A stretch of 64,000 bases of DNA. It comes from JAHJDS01 sp964569795. Its GTDB lineage: Bacteria; Desulfobacterota; Desulfarculia; Desulfarculales; JAHJDS01. Of the stretch, positions 28,674-36,709 are shown piece by piece. The DNA is taken from assembly GCA_964569795.1 (NCBI GenBank), contig CAZMVB010000019.1, positions 13,870 through 77,869 of the forward strand, written 5' to 3'. The notes under the pieces are model-generated. The model did not search any database. It had not been told where the DNA came from and saw nothing but the letters and a program-made list of their open reading frames with translations. The translations under genes were made by a program, and so were the position numbers. The first letter of the stretch is position 1. Every line of letters starts with the position of its first letter.

Positions 28674-29309
28674 ATGCGTCGGCTGCTTGTCGTCGGGGTG
28701 GCCCTGGCCCTTGCGGTCTTGGCCGGGTGCTGGGAACTGGGAATCGAAACAGCCGAGAAACAACCAACCAGGAAGCGCAAACCGCTTGGTCCCCGCTACA
28801 TCACACCGGCTCAGGCCAGGATATGTCAGAGGCTGGCCTTTCAAGATCGAATAAAACGTCACCGATTTTTCCTCAACGCCCTATTACGTGAAAAGGCAGT
28901 GGCCTTGAAGGGCGTAATGACAGATGCTACGTTAGGCGAGATTGATTTTGAGGAAATCATTCAGACTGAAAAATATGTTGAATGGTATCCACTACTTAAG
29001 ACTAAATACAAGAACGTTTCTCACGAGAACAAGGCGCGACAAGACTACATTCGTCAGACAGACCATTATCGAGATTGGGCGAGGTGGCGAGCGCGAAAGT
29101 ATGATTTGACGATTAGTGAAAGACTGCCAAAATTTTGTGGTCCCCATGTACGTTACGGGCATTTCGGCGCGTTGATAGGCCTTCCGCCGGTCAGAACCGC
29201 ACCGGTTAGCCAGCCCGCGCCCAAGGCAAAACCCTCCAGTGGAACCATGACCCAGCCGGATGCCTCCCCACCTGCCGGTGACGACGCCGATTCGTTGGGC
29301 GGCGGTTAG
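28674..29309 (+). CDS. Orphan lipoprotein, unusually AT-rich
   Basis: A 211-residue predicted lipoprotein with a textbook lipobox (LAVLAGC, Cys19). The body (about 40-165) is charged, aromatic and helical-looking, with ARICQRLAFQDRIKRHRFFL and DYIRQTDHYRDWARWRARKY. The tail is low-complexity Pro/Ser/Ala/Gly. No family is recognised. Codon use in the middle is clearly more AT-rich than neighbouring genes (many third-position A/T), and it sits downstream of a tRNA gene, so recent acquisition is plausible. It converges on the aldehyde oxidoreductase gene. Confidence 0.7.
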   Translation: MRRLLVVGVALALAVLAGCWELGIETAEKQPTRKRKPLGPRYITPAQARICQRLAFQDRIKRHRFFLNALLREKAVALKGVMTDATLGEIDFEEIIQTEKYVEWYPLLKTKYKNVSHENKARQDYIRQTDHYRDWARWRARKYDLTISERLPKFCGPHVRYGHFGALIGLPPVRTAPVSQPAPKAKPSSGTMTQPDASPPAGDDADSLGGG

Positions 29310-29332
29310 TCCAATGGACGCACATCGTCGGG

Positions 29333-29350
29333 GGCCGCCTGGCGGCGGCC
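29333..29350. terminator. Hairpin between convergent genes
   Basis: GGCCGCC-TGGC-GGCGGCC is a perfect 7-bp stem with a 4-base loop between the lipoprotein stop and the end of the aldehyde:ferredoxin oxidoreductase gene. No T-tract is present. Confidence 0.35.
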
Positions 29351-29351
29351 T

Positions 29352-31124
29352 TCAGCGGGCCGGCGGCCGGCCCTCGGCGTCCCAGCCCCGGACCTGGTAG
29401 TATTCTCCGAGCATGACCGCCATCTGCTCCGCGGTGATGATCTTGCCCGTCTCGGGCAGGGCCTCCTGGTACCAGCGCCGGGGGAGGTGGTCGTCCTCGG
29501 GCGTGAGCCCCTCGCGGAGGTTGAACCGGCGGGTGTCGTCCAGGACCGAGCGGGCGATGGCCCGCATGTCGTCCGGGCTCAGGTCCAGCCCGGTCAGCCC
29601 CTTGACGATCCGGCCCAGCTCCTCCCACTGGTACAGGTCGCGGTAAAACCGGCACATGATCAGGCAGTCGAAAAAGGTCAGCCGGTCCTCCCACTCGACA
29701 AAGGTGGCCGCCTTGCCCTCGATCTGCTCGGGATCGACCATGCCGGCCAGTTCCGGCTTGTAAAAGGTGGCCCGCAAATGGCAGGCCCCCCGGGGCGAGG
29801 TGCCGTAGGCCAGGCCCATGCCCTTGAGGACCCGGGGATCGTACCCGGCCGGCTCGAGGCCCTTGACGTGAATGGCCTGATCCTCCAGGCCCAGGGTCTT
29901 GGCGGCGCTCTTGATCCCCTCGCCCAGGGTCGCCCCCAGCCCCCGGCCATGGCCGATGTCCTCGAGGAGCGCGGCGATCCGGTCCACCTGGCCGTAGTCC
30001 AGGTCATAATCCAGCTTGCCCTGGCGCACGGCCTCGATGGCCAGGCCGACCAGGTTGCCGCCGGTGATGGTGTCGAATCCCAGCCGGTCGCAGATGTCGT
30101 TGAGATAGGCGATCTCCTCGATGGAGTCCACCTCGCACAGGCCGCCAAAGGCGTAGATGGTCTCGTACTCGGGGCCCTCGATGACCAGCCCCTGGTGCCG
30201 GCCGCCCTTGACCCGGGACATCCGGCCGCAGGCGATGAAGCACTTCAGGCAGGCGTGGGGCGTGACCTCGCAGCGCTGGTGCAGGGCGTCGGCGTTGATG
30301 TTCTCCTGGTGCTTGACCGTGCCCTCGTGCCAGTAGCGGCTGGGGAAGGAGCCGACGTGGCTCATGACATCGACCATCATCGGCGTGCCCTTGGATTTGT
30401 AGGCCGCAACCCCGGCGTCGGACTTGGACCGGGCGGCCATCTCCCGGACGAACTCCCGGACCAGTTCCGGATCGGCCGCCTCCCGGGACCGGTCGCCCCA
30501 GAAGGCGACGGCCTTGATCTTCTTGGCCCCCATGACCGCGCCCCCGCCGGTCCGGCCGGCGCTGCGCCAGTAATCGTTTTCGATCACGGCGAACCGGACC
30601 AGGTTCTCCCCGGCCGGGCCGATGACCAGGGCCGCGGTCCGCTTGGCCTGGGGCCGGTTCTCCTTGAGCCAGGCCTTGACCGCGTCCTCGGTCTGAAAGG
30701 TGTCCCGGCCCCACAGGTCGCCGGCCGGATGGAACTCCGCGCCCTCGGGGGTGATCTCGATCCAGACCGGCTCGTCCGCCGCACCAAAGATCACCACCGC
30801 GTCGAACCCGGTGGCGGCCATGGGCTCGGCCGCGGTGCCGCCCGAGTAGGACTCCGAGTAGAGCCCGGTCTGGGGCGACTTGGTGAACACCCCGTGGCGG
30901 CACCCGCCCCAGACCGACGTGCCGGTCACCGGGCCGGTGGCCAAGATGAGCCGGTTGTCCGGGCTCAGGGGGTCCACCCCGGGCGGGTTGAGTTCCAGGA
31001 GCAGACGGGTGGCCAGGCCCTTGCCCCCCAGGCATTGCCGCAGCACCTCGTCGGCGATGGGCTCGACGGCAAAGGTCCGCTCCGAGACGTTCACGGTCAG
31101 AAGTCGGTTGAAAAAGCCGCGCAT
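29352..31124 (-). CDS. Aldehyde:ferredoxin oxidoreductase family (tungsten enzyme)
   Basis: A 590-residue member of the AOR family, whose enzymes oxidise aldehydes to acids (or reverse) using a tungsten-pterin cofactor and one [4Fe-4S] cluster with ferredoxin as electron partner. The cluster ligands are Cys292, Cys295 and Cys299 in ACLKCFIACG, with Cys491 (LIMCRFYRD) the likely fourth. The N-terminal domain reads LGGKGLATRLLLELNP, then GPVTGTSVWGGCRHGVFTKSP, and the conserved GRTGGGAVMGAKKIKA. It closes operon A after the hydrolase gene with a 64-base spacer. Substrate is unknown; a C4 aldehyde is inferred from neighbours. Confidence 0.93.
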   Translation of the reverse strand: MRGFFNRLLTVNVSERTFAVEPIADEVLRQCLGGKGLATRLLLELNPPGVDPLSPDNRLILATGPVTGTSVWGGCRHGVFTKSPQTGLYSESYSGGTAAEPMAATGFDAVVIFGAADEPVWIEITPEGAEFHPAGDLWGRDTFQTEDAVKAWLKENRPQAKRTAALVIGPAGENLVRFAVIENDYWRSAGRTGGGAVMGAKKIKAVAFWGDRSREAADPELVREFVREMAARSKSDAGVAAYKSKGTPMMVDVMSHVGSFPSRYWHEGTVKHQENINADALHQRCEVTPHACLKCFIACGRMSRVKGGRHQGLVIEGPEYETIYAFGGLCEVDSIEEIAYLNDICDRLGFDTITGGNLVGLAIEAVRQGKLDYDLDYGQVDRIAALLEDIGHGRGLGATLGEGIKSAAKTLGLEDQAIHVKGLEPAGYDPRVLKGMGLAYGTSPRGACHLRATFYKPELAGMVDPEQIEGKAATFVEWEDRLTFFDCLIMCRFYRDLYQWEELGRIVKGLTGLDLSPDDMRAIARSVLDDTRRFNLREGLTPEDDHLPRRWYQEALPETGKIITAEQMAVMLGEYYQVRGWDAEGRPPAR

Positions 31125-31188
31125 GGGCTGAAGCTCCTCTGTGGTTTGGTGATCGGATCGGGCCGCCCCGCAGGCCGTCCCCTTGCGG

Positions 31189-31992
31189 CTACCCGGGGAT
31201 TGCCCGCAACCAGTCGATCACCTGGCGATTGAACTCGGCGGCGGCCTCGATGAAAAAGCAGTGACGCAGGCCGGGGAACAGGCGCAGCTCGGCCGCGGGG
31301 AGAAGCTCCTTCAGGATGAGCGAATTCTGGTGGGGGACCAGGGGGTCGTCGTCGCCGGACAGGATCAGGGTCGGGCCGGAGATCGAGCCGACCCGATCAA
31401 GGGTGTCATGCTTGTTGATGGCCGCGAGCTGCCTCAAAAAGGCCGCCGCCGGCTGATAGTGGAGCAGCGAGAGGCGGATGAACTCCTCGATGAACTCGGG
31501 CCGCTGGGCGATGAAGGCGTCCGAGAAATAGATGTCCATGTCCTTGCGCAGGATCTGCTCCGGGGTGAGTCCCTCGACGTAGATGAACTTCTGGAGGCGC
31601 TCCGGGTCCATGAGCACCGCCCGGCTCCCGCCCGCGCCGGTGCAGCCCAGGACCAGGCCGCGGATTTTCCCGGGATAATTGATGGCCAGTTCCTGGGCGA
31701 TGTAGCCGCCCATGGACACCCCCAGGACGTGGGCCCGCTCGATCCCCAGGGCGTCCATCAGGCCGGCGGTGTCGTCGGCGAACATCCGGATCGAGTAATC
31801 CAGGGCCGGCTTGTCCGAGCGCCCGGCGCCCCGGTTGTCAAAGGCGATGACCTGAAATTGACGGGAGAGCGTGGGGATCTGTTGATACCACCACTCGGCG
31901 TTGCGCCGCAGTCCCATGATCAGGACCAGGGGGTCACCGGACCCGTGGGTCTCGTAATACAGATTTATGTCGCCCACGCGCAGGATCGGCAC
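31189..31992 (-). CDS. Alpha/beta hydrolase (enol-lactonase-like)
   Basis: A 267-residue alpha/beta-hydrolase with nucleophile Ser93 in GVSMGGY, an acid in SGDDDPLVP and His in GLRHCFF. The oxyanion region is VLIMGLRRNAEWW and the strand-4 motif is FDNRGAGRSDKP, a wording common among 3-oxoadipate enol-lactonase-type hydrolases. It could open a lactone or cleave an ester or thioester; the actual substrate is unknown. It lies within operon A between the Fe-alcohol dehydrogenase (31-base gap) and the aldehyde oxidoreductase, which fits a role in preparing a hydroxy-acid for oxidation. Confidence 0.85.
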   Translation of the reverse strand: MPILRVGDINLYYETHGSGDPLVLIMGLRRNAEWWYQQIPTLSRQFQVIAFDNRGAGRSDKPALDYSIRMFADDTAGLMDALGIERAHVLGVSMGGYIAQELAINYPGKIRGLVLGCTGAGGSRAVLMDPERLQKFIYVEGLTPEQILRKDMDIYFSDAFIAQRPEFIEEFIRLSLLHYQPAAAFLRQLAAINKHDTLDRVGSISGPTLILSGDDDPLVPHQNSLILKELLPAAELRLFPGLRHCFFIEAAAEFNRQVIDWLRAIPG

Positions 31993-32023
31993 AGAAGCTC
32001 CTTGGCGGCCGGCCGCAATCGAG

Positions 32024-33175
32024 TCAGAGCACCTCCCTATATATACGTTCGGCGTCCCGGGCGGTCAAGGCGCGGGGGTTGTTGGCCAGGAGGCGCGTGA
32101 CCTTCATCACCCCGGCGGCCAGATCGGGCAGGTGCTCCTCCTTGACCCCGAACCGGCTCAGGCGGCGGGGCACGTCCAGGTCGTCGGCCAGGTCCATGAC
32201 CGCCGTGACCGCCCGCTCGGCCGCCTCGCGGTCGGACAGGTGGCCAATGACCTCGCCCATGAGGGCCGCGATCTCGGCGAATTTTGTCACGTTGCCCACC
32301 AGGTTGAAGCGCATCACCGGGGCCAGCATCAGGGTGTTGGCCACGCCGTGGGGGATGTGGAACTCGGCGCCGATGGGATAGGCAAAGGCGTGCACGGCCG
32401 TCACCCCGGCGTTGGCAAAGGCGATCCCGGCCAAGAGGCTGCCCTCGAGCATGGCCGACCGGGCGGCCAGGTTGCCCCCCTGGGCCACGGCGGTCCGGAG
32501 GTGCTCGCCGATCAGCTCGATGGCCCGGGCGGCGAACATGTCGGTCAGTCCGGTGGCGTTGACCGAGGTGTAGGCCTCGACGGCGTGGATCAGGGCGTCC
32601 ATGCCCGTGGCCGCGGTCACGGCCGGGGGCAGGCCCAGGGTCAGCTCCGGGTCCAGGACGGCCGTCCGGGGAAAGAGATGGCCGCTGACCACGCCCTTTT
32701 TCAGTTTTTCGCCCTCGTCGGAGAGGATGACGATGGGCGTCACCTCGCTGCCCGTGCCGGCCGTGGTCGGGATCATCAGGCCGGGGACCCCGGGCCCGGG
32801 CACCAGGTCCACCCCGAAGTAATCGGCGATGGCCCCCGGATTGCCCAGCATCATGGCCGTGCTCTTGGCCACGTCCAGGGGGCTGCCGCCGCCCAGGCCG
32901 ATGACGCCATCCGGCTTAAGTTCACCGGCCGCGGCCAGGCAGGCGTCGATGGTCTGGTAGCGGGGGTCCGGCGCGACGTCGCTGAACACGCCGGACTCGA
33001 CGCCCGCGGCCTGGAGCGAGGCCTCGACCGGGGCCAGAAGTCCGGCGTCGATGATCCCGGGGTCGGTGACGATCAGGACCCGGGTGGCCCCCAGGGCCTT
33101 TATTTCGGCGCCGACGTTGTTGACCGCCCCGGGGCCCATGACGACCCGGGGCGTGGTTCGAAACAGAGTGGTCAT
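32024..33175 (-). CDS. Iron-containing alcohol dehydrogenase
   Basis: A 383-residue group III dehydrogenase. The NAD-binding motif is GGGSPLDVAKS (about 99-109), TAGTGSEVTP follows, and the metal site has Asp and His in GMDALIHAVEAY plus HAFAYPIGAEFHIPHGVAN with the two further His. Family members interconvert alcohols and aldehydes with NAD(P), including 4-hydroxybutyrate and succinic semialdehyde. The operon pairs it with an aldehyde:ferredoxin oxidoreductase, implying sequential alcohol to aldehyde to acid oxidation. Exact substrate cannot be read. Confidence 0.92.
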   Translation of the reverse strand: MTTLFRTTPRVVMGPGAVNNVGAEIKALGATRVLIVTDPGIIDAGLLAPVEASLQAAGVESGVFSDVAPDPRYQTIDACLAAAGELKPDGVIGLGGGSPLDVAKSTAMMLGNPGAIADYFGVDLVPGPGVPGLMIPTTAGTGSEVTPIVILSDEGEKLKKGVVSGHLFPRTAVLDPELTLGLPPAVTAATGMDALIHAVEAYTSVNATGLTDMFAARAIELIGEHLRTAVAQGGNLAARSAMLEGSLLAGIAFANAGVTAVHAFAYPIGAEFHIPHGVANTLMLAPVMRFNLVGNVTKFAEIAALMGEVIGHLSDREAAERAVTAVMDLADDLDVPRRLSRFGVKEEHLPDLAAGVMKVTRLLANNPRALTARDAERIYREVL

Positions 33176-33208
33176 TGTCCTCGCCTCTTTGGAGTTAAAG
33201 GGCCGTCC

Positions 33209-33916
33209 TCAGCGGCCGACGATGGTCCGCAGCCTGGCGTCCGCCATGATCTCATCGGTGGTCCCCTCGAAGAAGATCTCGCCCCGCTCGACGATGTAGG
33301 CCCGGTCCACGATCTGGGCGGCGGTGGCCAGGTTGGACTCGGCCAGGATGATGGAGATGCCCATGTCCCGGATGCGGTGCAGGGCCTCGGTGAAGTGCCT
33401 GACCACCAGCGGGGCCAGGCCCTCGAGGGATTCATCCAGCAGCAGGAGCTTGGGATTCAGGGCCAGGGCCCGGCTGATGGAGACCATCTTCTTTTCCCCG
33501 CCCGACAAGGTGCCGCCTTGCCGGTGCCACAACTCGCGGAGCTTGGGGAAGATGTCGAAGCTCATCTCCGGGGTGAAGTCCAGACTGTCCCGCCGCCTCT
33601 CGATGATCCACCGGCCCAGGGTCACGTTCTCCTCGACGCTCAGGCCGGGGAAGACCCGGGCGTCCTCGGGGGCGTAGGCCAGCCCCCTGAGCACCCGCTT
33701 GCGGGTGCTCAGGCCGTTGACCCTTTCCCCCAGAAAGACCAGGCCGCCCTGCTGGGGCCGGTACAGGCCGAGGATGCTCTTGAGGATCGAGCTGCGGCCC
33801 GCCCCGTTGCGCCCCAGCAGTCCGACGATCTCCCCTTGGCCCACCCCCAGGGAGACCGAGCGCAGGATGTGGGTCTTGCCCACGAAGAATTCGACGTCGG
33901 TCAGTTCCAGCAGCAT
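33209..33916 (-). CDS. livF: Branched-chain amino acid-type ABC transporter ATPase (LivF), Walker A variant
   Basis: A 235-residue LivF-type ATPase with the signature LSGGEKKMVSISRAL, Walker B LLLLDESLEGLAP and switch His region ILAESN. The Walker A loop reads GRNGAGRSS, with Arg where the invariant P-loop Lys is expected; the codon is CGC in the sequence. If real this should weaken or abolish ATP hydrolysis by this subunit. It is the last Liv gene of operon A and starts 1 base after livG. The companion LivF of operon B has the normal Lys. Confidence 0.9.
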   Translation of the reverse strand: MLLELTDVEFFVGKTHILRSVSLGVGQGEIVGLLGRNGAGRSSILKSILGLYRPQQGGLVFLGERVNGLSTRKRVLRGLAYAPEDARVFPGLSVEENVTLGRWIIERRRDSLDFTPEMSFDIFPKLRELWHRQGGTLSGGEKKMVSISRALALNPKLLLLDESLEGLAPLVVRHFTEALHRIRDMGISIILAESNLATAAQIVDRAYIVERGEIFFEGTTDEIMADARLRTIVGR

Positions 33917-33917
33917 G

Positions 33918-34661
33918 TCAGTTGGTCACTCCGAACAGGGTTTCCTGGACCGCCTTGTCGGCCATCACCTCCTGGGGCGTCCCGTTGGCCAGGATGTCCC
34001 CGTCGGCCAGGACCATCACCCGCTGGGCGTAATCGGCCACGATGTCCATGTCGTGCTCGATGATCATCGTCGCCGTGCCCCGCTGGCCGATGGCCGAGAT
34101 GATGGTGTTCATGACCTTGAACTTGTCGGCCGTGGCCACGCCGCTGGTCGGTTCGTCCAGGAGCAGGAAGGTGCCCTTGAGGGCGAAGGCCATGGCCGTG
34201 TCCAGGATCTTCTTGTCGCCCTCACTGAGTTCCGAGGCCGGCTCGTGGGCCAGGGCGGTCAGCTGGAACAGCTCGAGGATGTCCATGGCCTCGGCGGTGG
34301 CCTGGTGAAAGGCCCCGGCCGGCTTGAACAGCCGGAAGAGCTGGTTGCGGTCCGAGAAGACGCAGTTGCGGACGTTGTCCAGGACGCTCAGCTCCTCGAA
34401 GAGCTGGGTGATCTGAAAATTGCGGGCGATACCCATCTTGATCCGGCGATAGGGGGCGGCGTGGGTGATGTCCCGGCCGTCGAGTTTGACCCGGCCCGAG
34501 TCGGGGAAGAGGTGGCCGCTGATCAGGTTGACCAGGGTGGTCTTGCCCGCGCCGTTGGGGCCCAGCAGGGCCACGACCTCGTTCTCGGCGATGGTGAAGC
34601 TGGCCCCGTTGATGACCAGGGAGCGGCCGAAGGACTTTTTCAGATTGACGACTTCCAGCAC
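33918..34661 (-). CDS. livG: Branched-chain amino acid-type ABC transporter ATPase (LivG)
   Basis: A 247-residue LivG-type ATPase: Walker A LLGPNGAGKTTLVNLISG, Q-loop region ARNFQITQLFEELSV, signature LSEGDKKILDTAMA, Walker B FLLLDEPTSG and switch His in IIEHDMDIV. It pairs with LivF to drive import of amino or organic acids delivered by the Tat-exported binding protein of the same operon. The ligand class is not fixed; Liv-type systems also carry aromatic and short-chain acids. Confidence 0.93.
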   Translation of the reverse strand: MLEVVNLKKSFGRSLVINGASFTIAENEVVALLGPNGAGKTTLVNLISGHLFPDSGRVKLDGRDITHAAPYRRIKMGIARNFQITQLFEELSVLDNVRNCVFSDRNQLFRLFKPAGAFHQATAEAMDILELFQLTALAHEPASELSEGDKKILDTAMAFALKGTFLLLDEPTSGVATADKFKVMNTIISAIGQRGTATMIIEHDMDIVADYAQRVMVLADGDILANGTPQEVMADKAVQETLFGVTN

Positions 34662-34670
34662 GGCCTCCTC

Positions 34671-35705
34671 CTAGCTCCCGGCCGCGGCCGGCGGCGCGGC
34701 GGCCGTTTTCCGCCGGATCAGGCCCACCAGGTCGGCCACGCCCCCGGTGATCCCCCGCGGCAGGAACAGGACCAGCACGATCAGGACGGCCCCCAGATAG
34801 AGCATCCAGTACTCGGTCCCGGCCGAGGTGTACAGGAGCAGGTAGTTGAACAGGACCGCCCCGACGATCGGGCCCTCGAAGATGGTGAACCCGCCCAGCA
34901 GGACCATATAGACCGCCTCGCCCGAGAAGACCCAGTAGGACAGCTCGGGGGTGATGTGGCCCGTGGCGAACGACGACAGGCCGCCGGCCAGGCCGCAGAA
35001 GGTCCCGGAGATGACAAAGGCGTACCACCGAAAGAGCTTGACCCGGATGCCGATCATCTCCGCCCGCAGCTCGTTGTCCCGGGTGGCCTGGAGGGCCTTG
35101 CCAAAGGGCGAGTTGACGATGGCCAGCATCACCAGGGTGGCGGCGCTGAAGATGCCCAGGACGATGTAGTAATAGATCCCGGCCAGGAAGTCTGGTCGGA
35201 CCAGGCCCAGGTCCTGGCCGAAGATGGTCGGCACCAGGACCCGGATGCCGTCCGAGCCGCCGGTGTAGTTGTAGGCCTTCTCCAGAACGGCGTAGAGCAG
35301 CATGGACAGGGCCAGGGTCAGGATCGAGAAGAAGATCCGGGTGTGCCTCACGCAGATGTAGCCGAACAGGGCCGAGATCAGGAAGGACACGCCCAGGGCG
35401 GTGACCATGGCCAGTTCCAGGCTGACCGCGGCGTCGGGGAAGAACCAGCGCTGCAGCAGGCCCACGCCGTAGGCCCCGGCGGCGAAATAGGCCCCGTGAC
35501 CGAAGGACAGCACCCCGGTGTAGCGGAGCAGGAGGTTCAGCCCCAGGGCCATGATGGCCATGATCAGCCCGGCCTCGACCTGCATCAGGTGGTACTCGGC
35601 CAGGCGCCGGCCGGCGAACAGGGACAGCACCTGGGGCAAAAAGAGGAGCGCCAGGAAGACCCCCAGGTAGGCGATGGGGCGGGGCTTGGCCAGTTTCGTC
35701 AACAT
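34671..35705 (-). CDS. livM: Branched-chain amino acid-type ABC transporter permease (LivM)
   Basis: A 344-residue LivM-type permease with about nine hydrophobic helices. The conserved LSFGHGAYFAAGAYG motif lies near residue 67, and the EAA-like loop ATRDNELRAEMIGIRVKLFRW follows in the middle. The C-terminal tail is charged (IRRKTAAA). It forms the membrane channel with LivH of operon A. Confidence 0.92.
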   Translation of the reverse strand: MLTKLAKPRPIAYLGVFLALLFLPQVLSLFAGRRLAEYHLMQVEAGLIMAIMALGLNLLLRYTGVLSFGHGAYFAAGAYGVGLLQRWFFPDAAVSLELAMVTALGVSFLISALFGYICVRHTRIFFSILTLALSMLLYAVLEKAYNYTGGSDGIRVLVPTIFGQDLGLVRPDFLAGIYYYIVLGIFSAATLVMLAIVNSPFGKALQATRDNELRAEMIGIRVKLFRWYAFVISGTFCGLAGGLSSFATGHITPELSYWVFSGEAVYMVLLGGFTIFEGPIVGAVLFNYLLLYTSAGTEYWMLYLGAVLIVLVLFLPRGITGGVADLVGLIRRKTAAAPPAAAGS

Positions 35706-35715
35706 GATCCCACCC

Positions 35716-36585
35716 CTACTTCTGGCCGAACAGGCCCTGGGGCCTGACGATCAGGATGATGACGGCGATCAGGAACAGGAGGGGCATTTCCAGTTCGGCG
35801 TAAAAGGCCACGGTAAACGACCGGGTCAGGCCGACGATCAAGGATCCGACCAGCACCCCCGGCAGGCTGCCCATGCCGCCGATGACCACGACGATGAAGG
35901 CCATGATCAGGACGTCCATGCCCATGCCCAGGGTGGCGGCCGTGGTCGGCACGAACAGCGCCCCGGCCAGGCCGGCCAGGGCGGCCCCGATGACAAAGGC
36001 GACCACGGTCAGGGAGCGCATGGGGATGCCCATGGCCTGGGCCATTTCCCGGTCCATCTCGATGGCCCGGAGCATGATCCCGAGGCGGGTCTTGACCATC
36101 AGCCACCAGAGGAAAAGCCCGGCGGCCACGGCCACGGCCATGACGAACAGGTAATAGACCGAATAGGTCGCCCCGAAGAGGCTGATCTGGCCCATGGCCT
36201 TGAAGGGGGCCGAGGCGTACATGGACTGACCGCCGAAGACCAGCTTGATCAGGTCCTCGATCAGCATCAGGGCCCCGAAGGTGATGATGAGCTGGTATTC
36301 CAGGGGGCGGCGGTACATCCACCGGATCAGCCCGGTCTCCAGGAGCAGGCCCGCCCCGCCGGCGACGACCACCGCCGCGCCGGCCGCGGCCAGCAGCGTC
36401 CAGACCAGGCCCGCGTGCCCCATCATCCCGATGATGTAGGCGGCCATGAAGCCGCCGATGGCGTACAGGGACCCGTGGGCCAGGTTGAGGATGCCCATCA
36501 CCCCCAGGATGATGCTCAGACCCAGCGAGGTCAAAAACAGGAAGGAGGCGAAATAGAGGCCGTTCAGGATGTAGATGACCCACAT
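35716..36585 (-). CDS. livH: Branched-chain amino acid-type ABC transporter permease (LivH)
   Basis: A 289-residue LivH-type permease. It has the diagnostic LGVMGILNLAHGSLYAIGGFMAAYI near residue 27-51 and the cytoplasmic EAA-like loop AIEMDREMAQAMGIPMRSLTVVAFVIG. Helix MDVLIMAFIVVVIGGMGSLPGVLVG is typical. It follows the binding-protein gene after 124 bases that contain a strong hairpin. Confidence 0.93.
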   Translation of the reverse strand: MWVIYILNGLYFASFLFLTSLGLSIILGVMGILNLAHGSLYAIGGFMAAYIIGMMGHAGLVWTLLAAAGAAVVVAGGAGLLLETGLIRWMYRRPLEYQLIITFGALMLIEDLIKLVFGGQSMYASAPFKAMGQISLFGATYSVYYLFVMAVAVAAGLFLWWLMVKTRLGIMLRAIEMDREMAQAMGIPMRSLTVVAFVIGAALAGLAGALFVPTTAATLGMGMDVLIMAFIVVVIGGMGSLPGVLVGSLIVGLTRSFTVAFYAELEMPLLFLIAVIILIVRPQGLFGQK

Positions 36586-36665
36586 GGGTTGTTGTCTCCT
36601 GGGGCTTTCGGCCGGACGCCGGGGTCACCCGGCACAAATACCCCGGCCCTCGACCCCCGAAGGGG

Positions 36666-36695
36666 TGTCCGCCGGGGACCGGGCCCCGGCGGACA
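36666..36695 (-). other. Stable intercistronic hairpin (binding protein / livH, operon A)
   Basis: TGTCCGCCGGGG and CCCCGGCGGACA form a perfect 12-bp stem with a 6-base loop between the binding-protein stop and livH. There is no downstream T-tract in the transcribed direction. Such hairpins often protect the upstream binding-protein message from decay so it is made in excess over the permease. Confidence 0.7.
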
Positions 36696-36709
36696 GGGGG
36701 GTGAGGAGA

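Noticed and set aside
28540..28854. Frame overlapping the lipoprotein start
   Set aside because: It conflicts with a strong lipobox gene with an excellent ribosome site, and its content is not protein-like.
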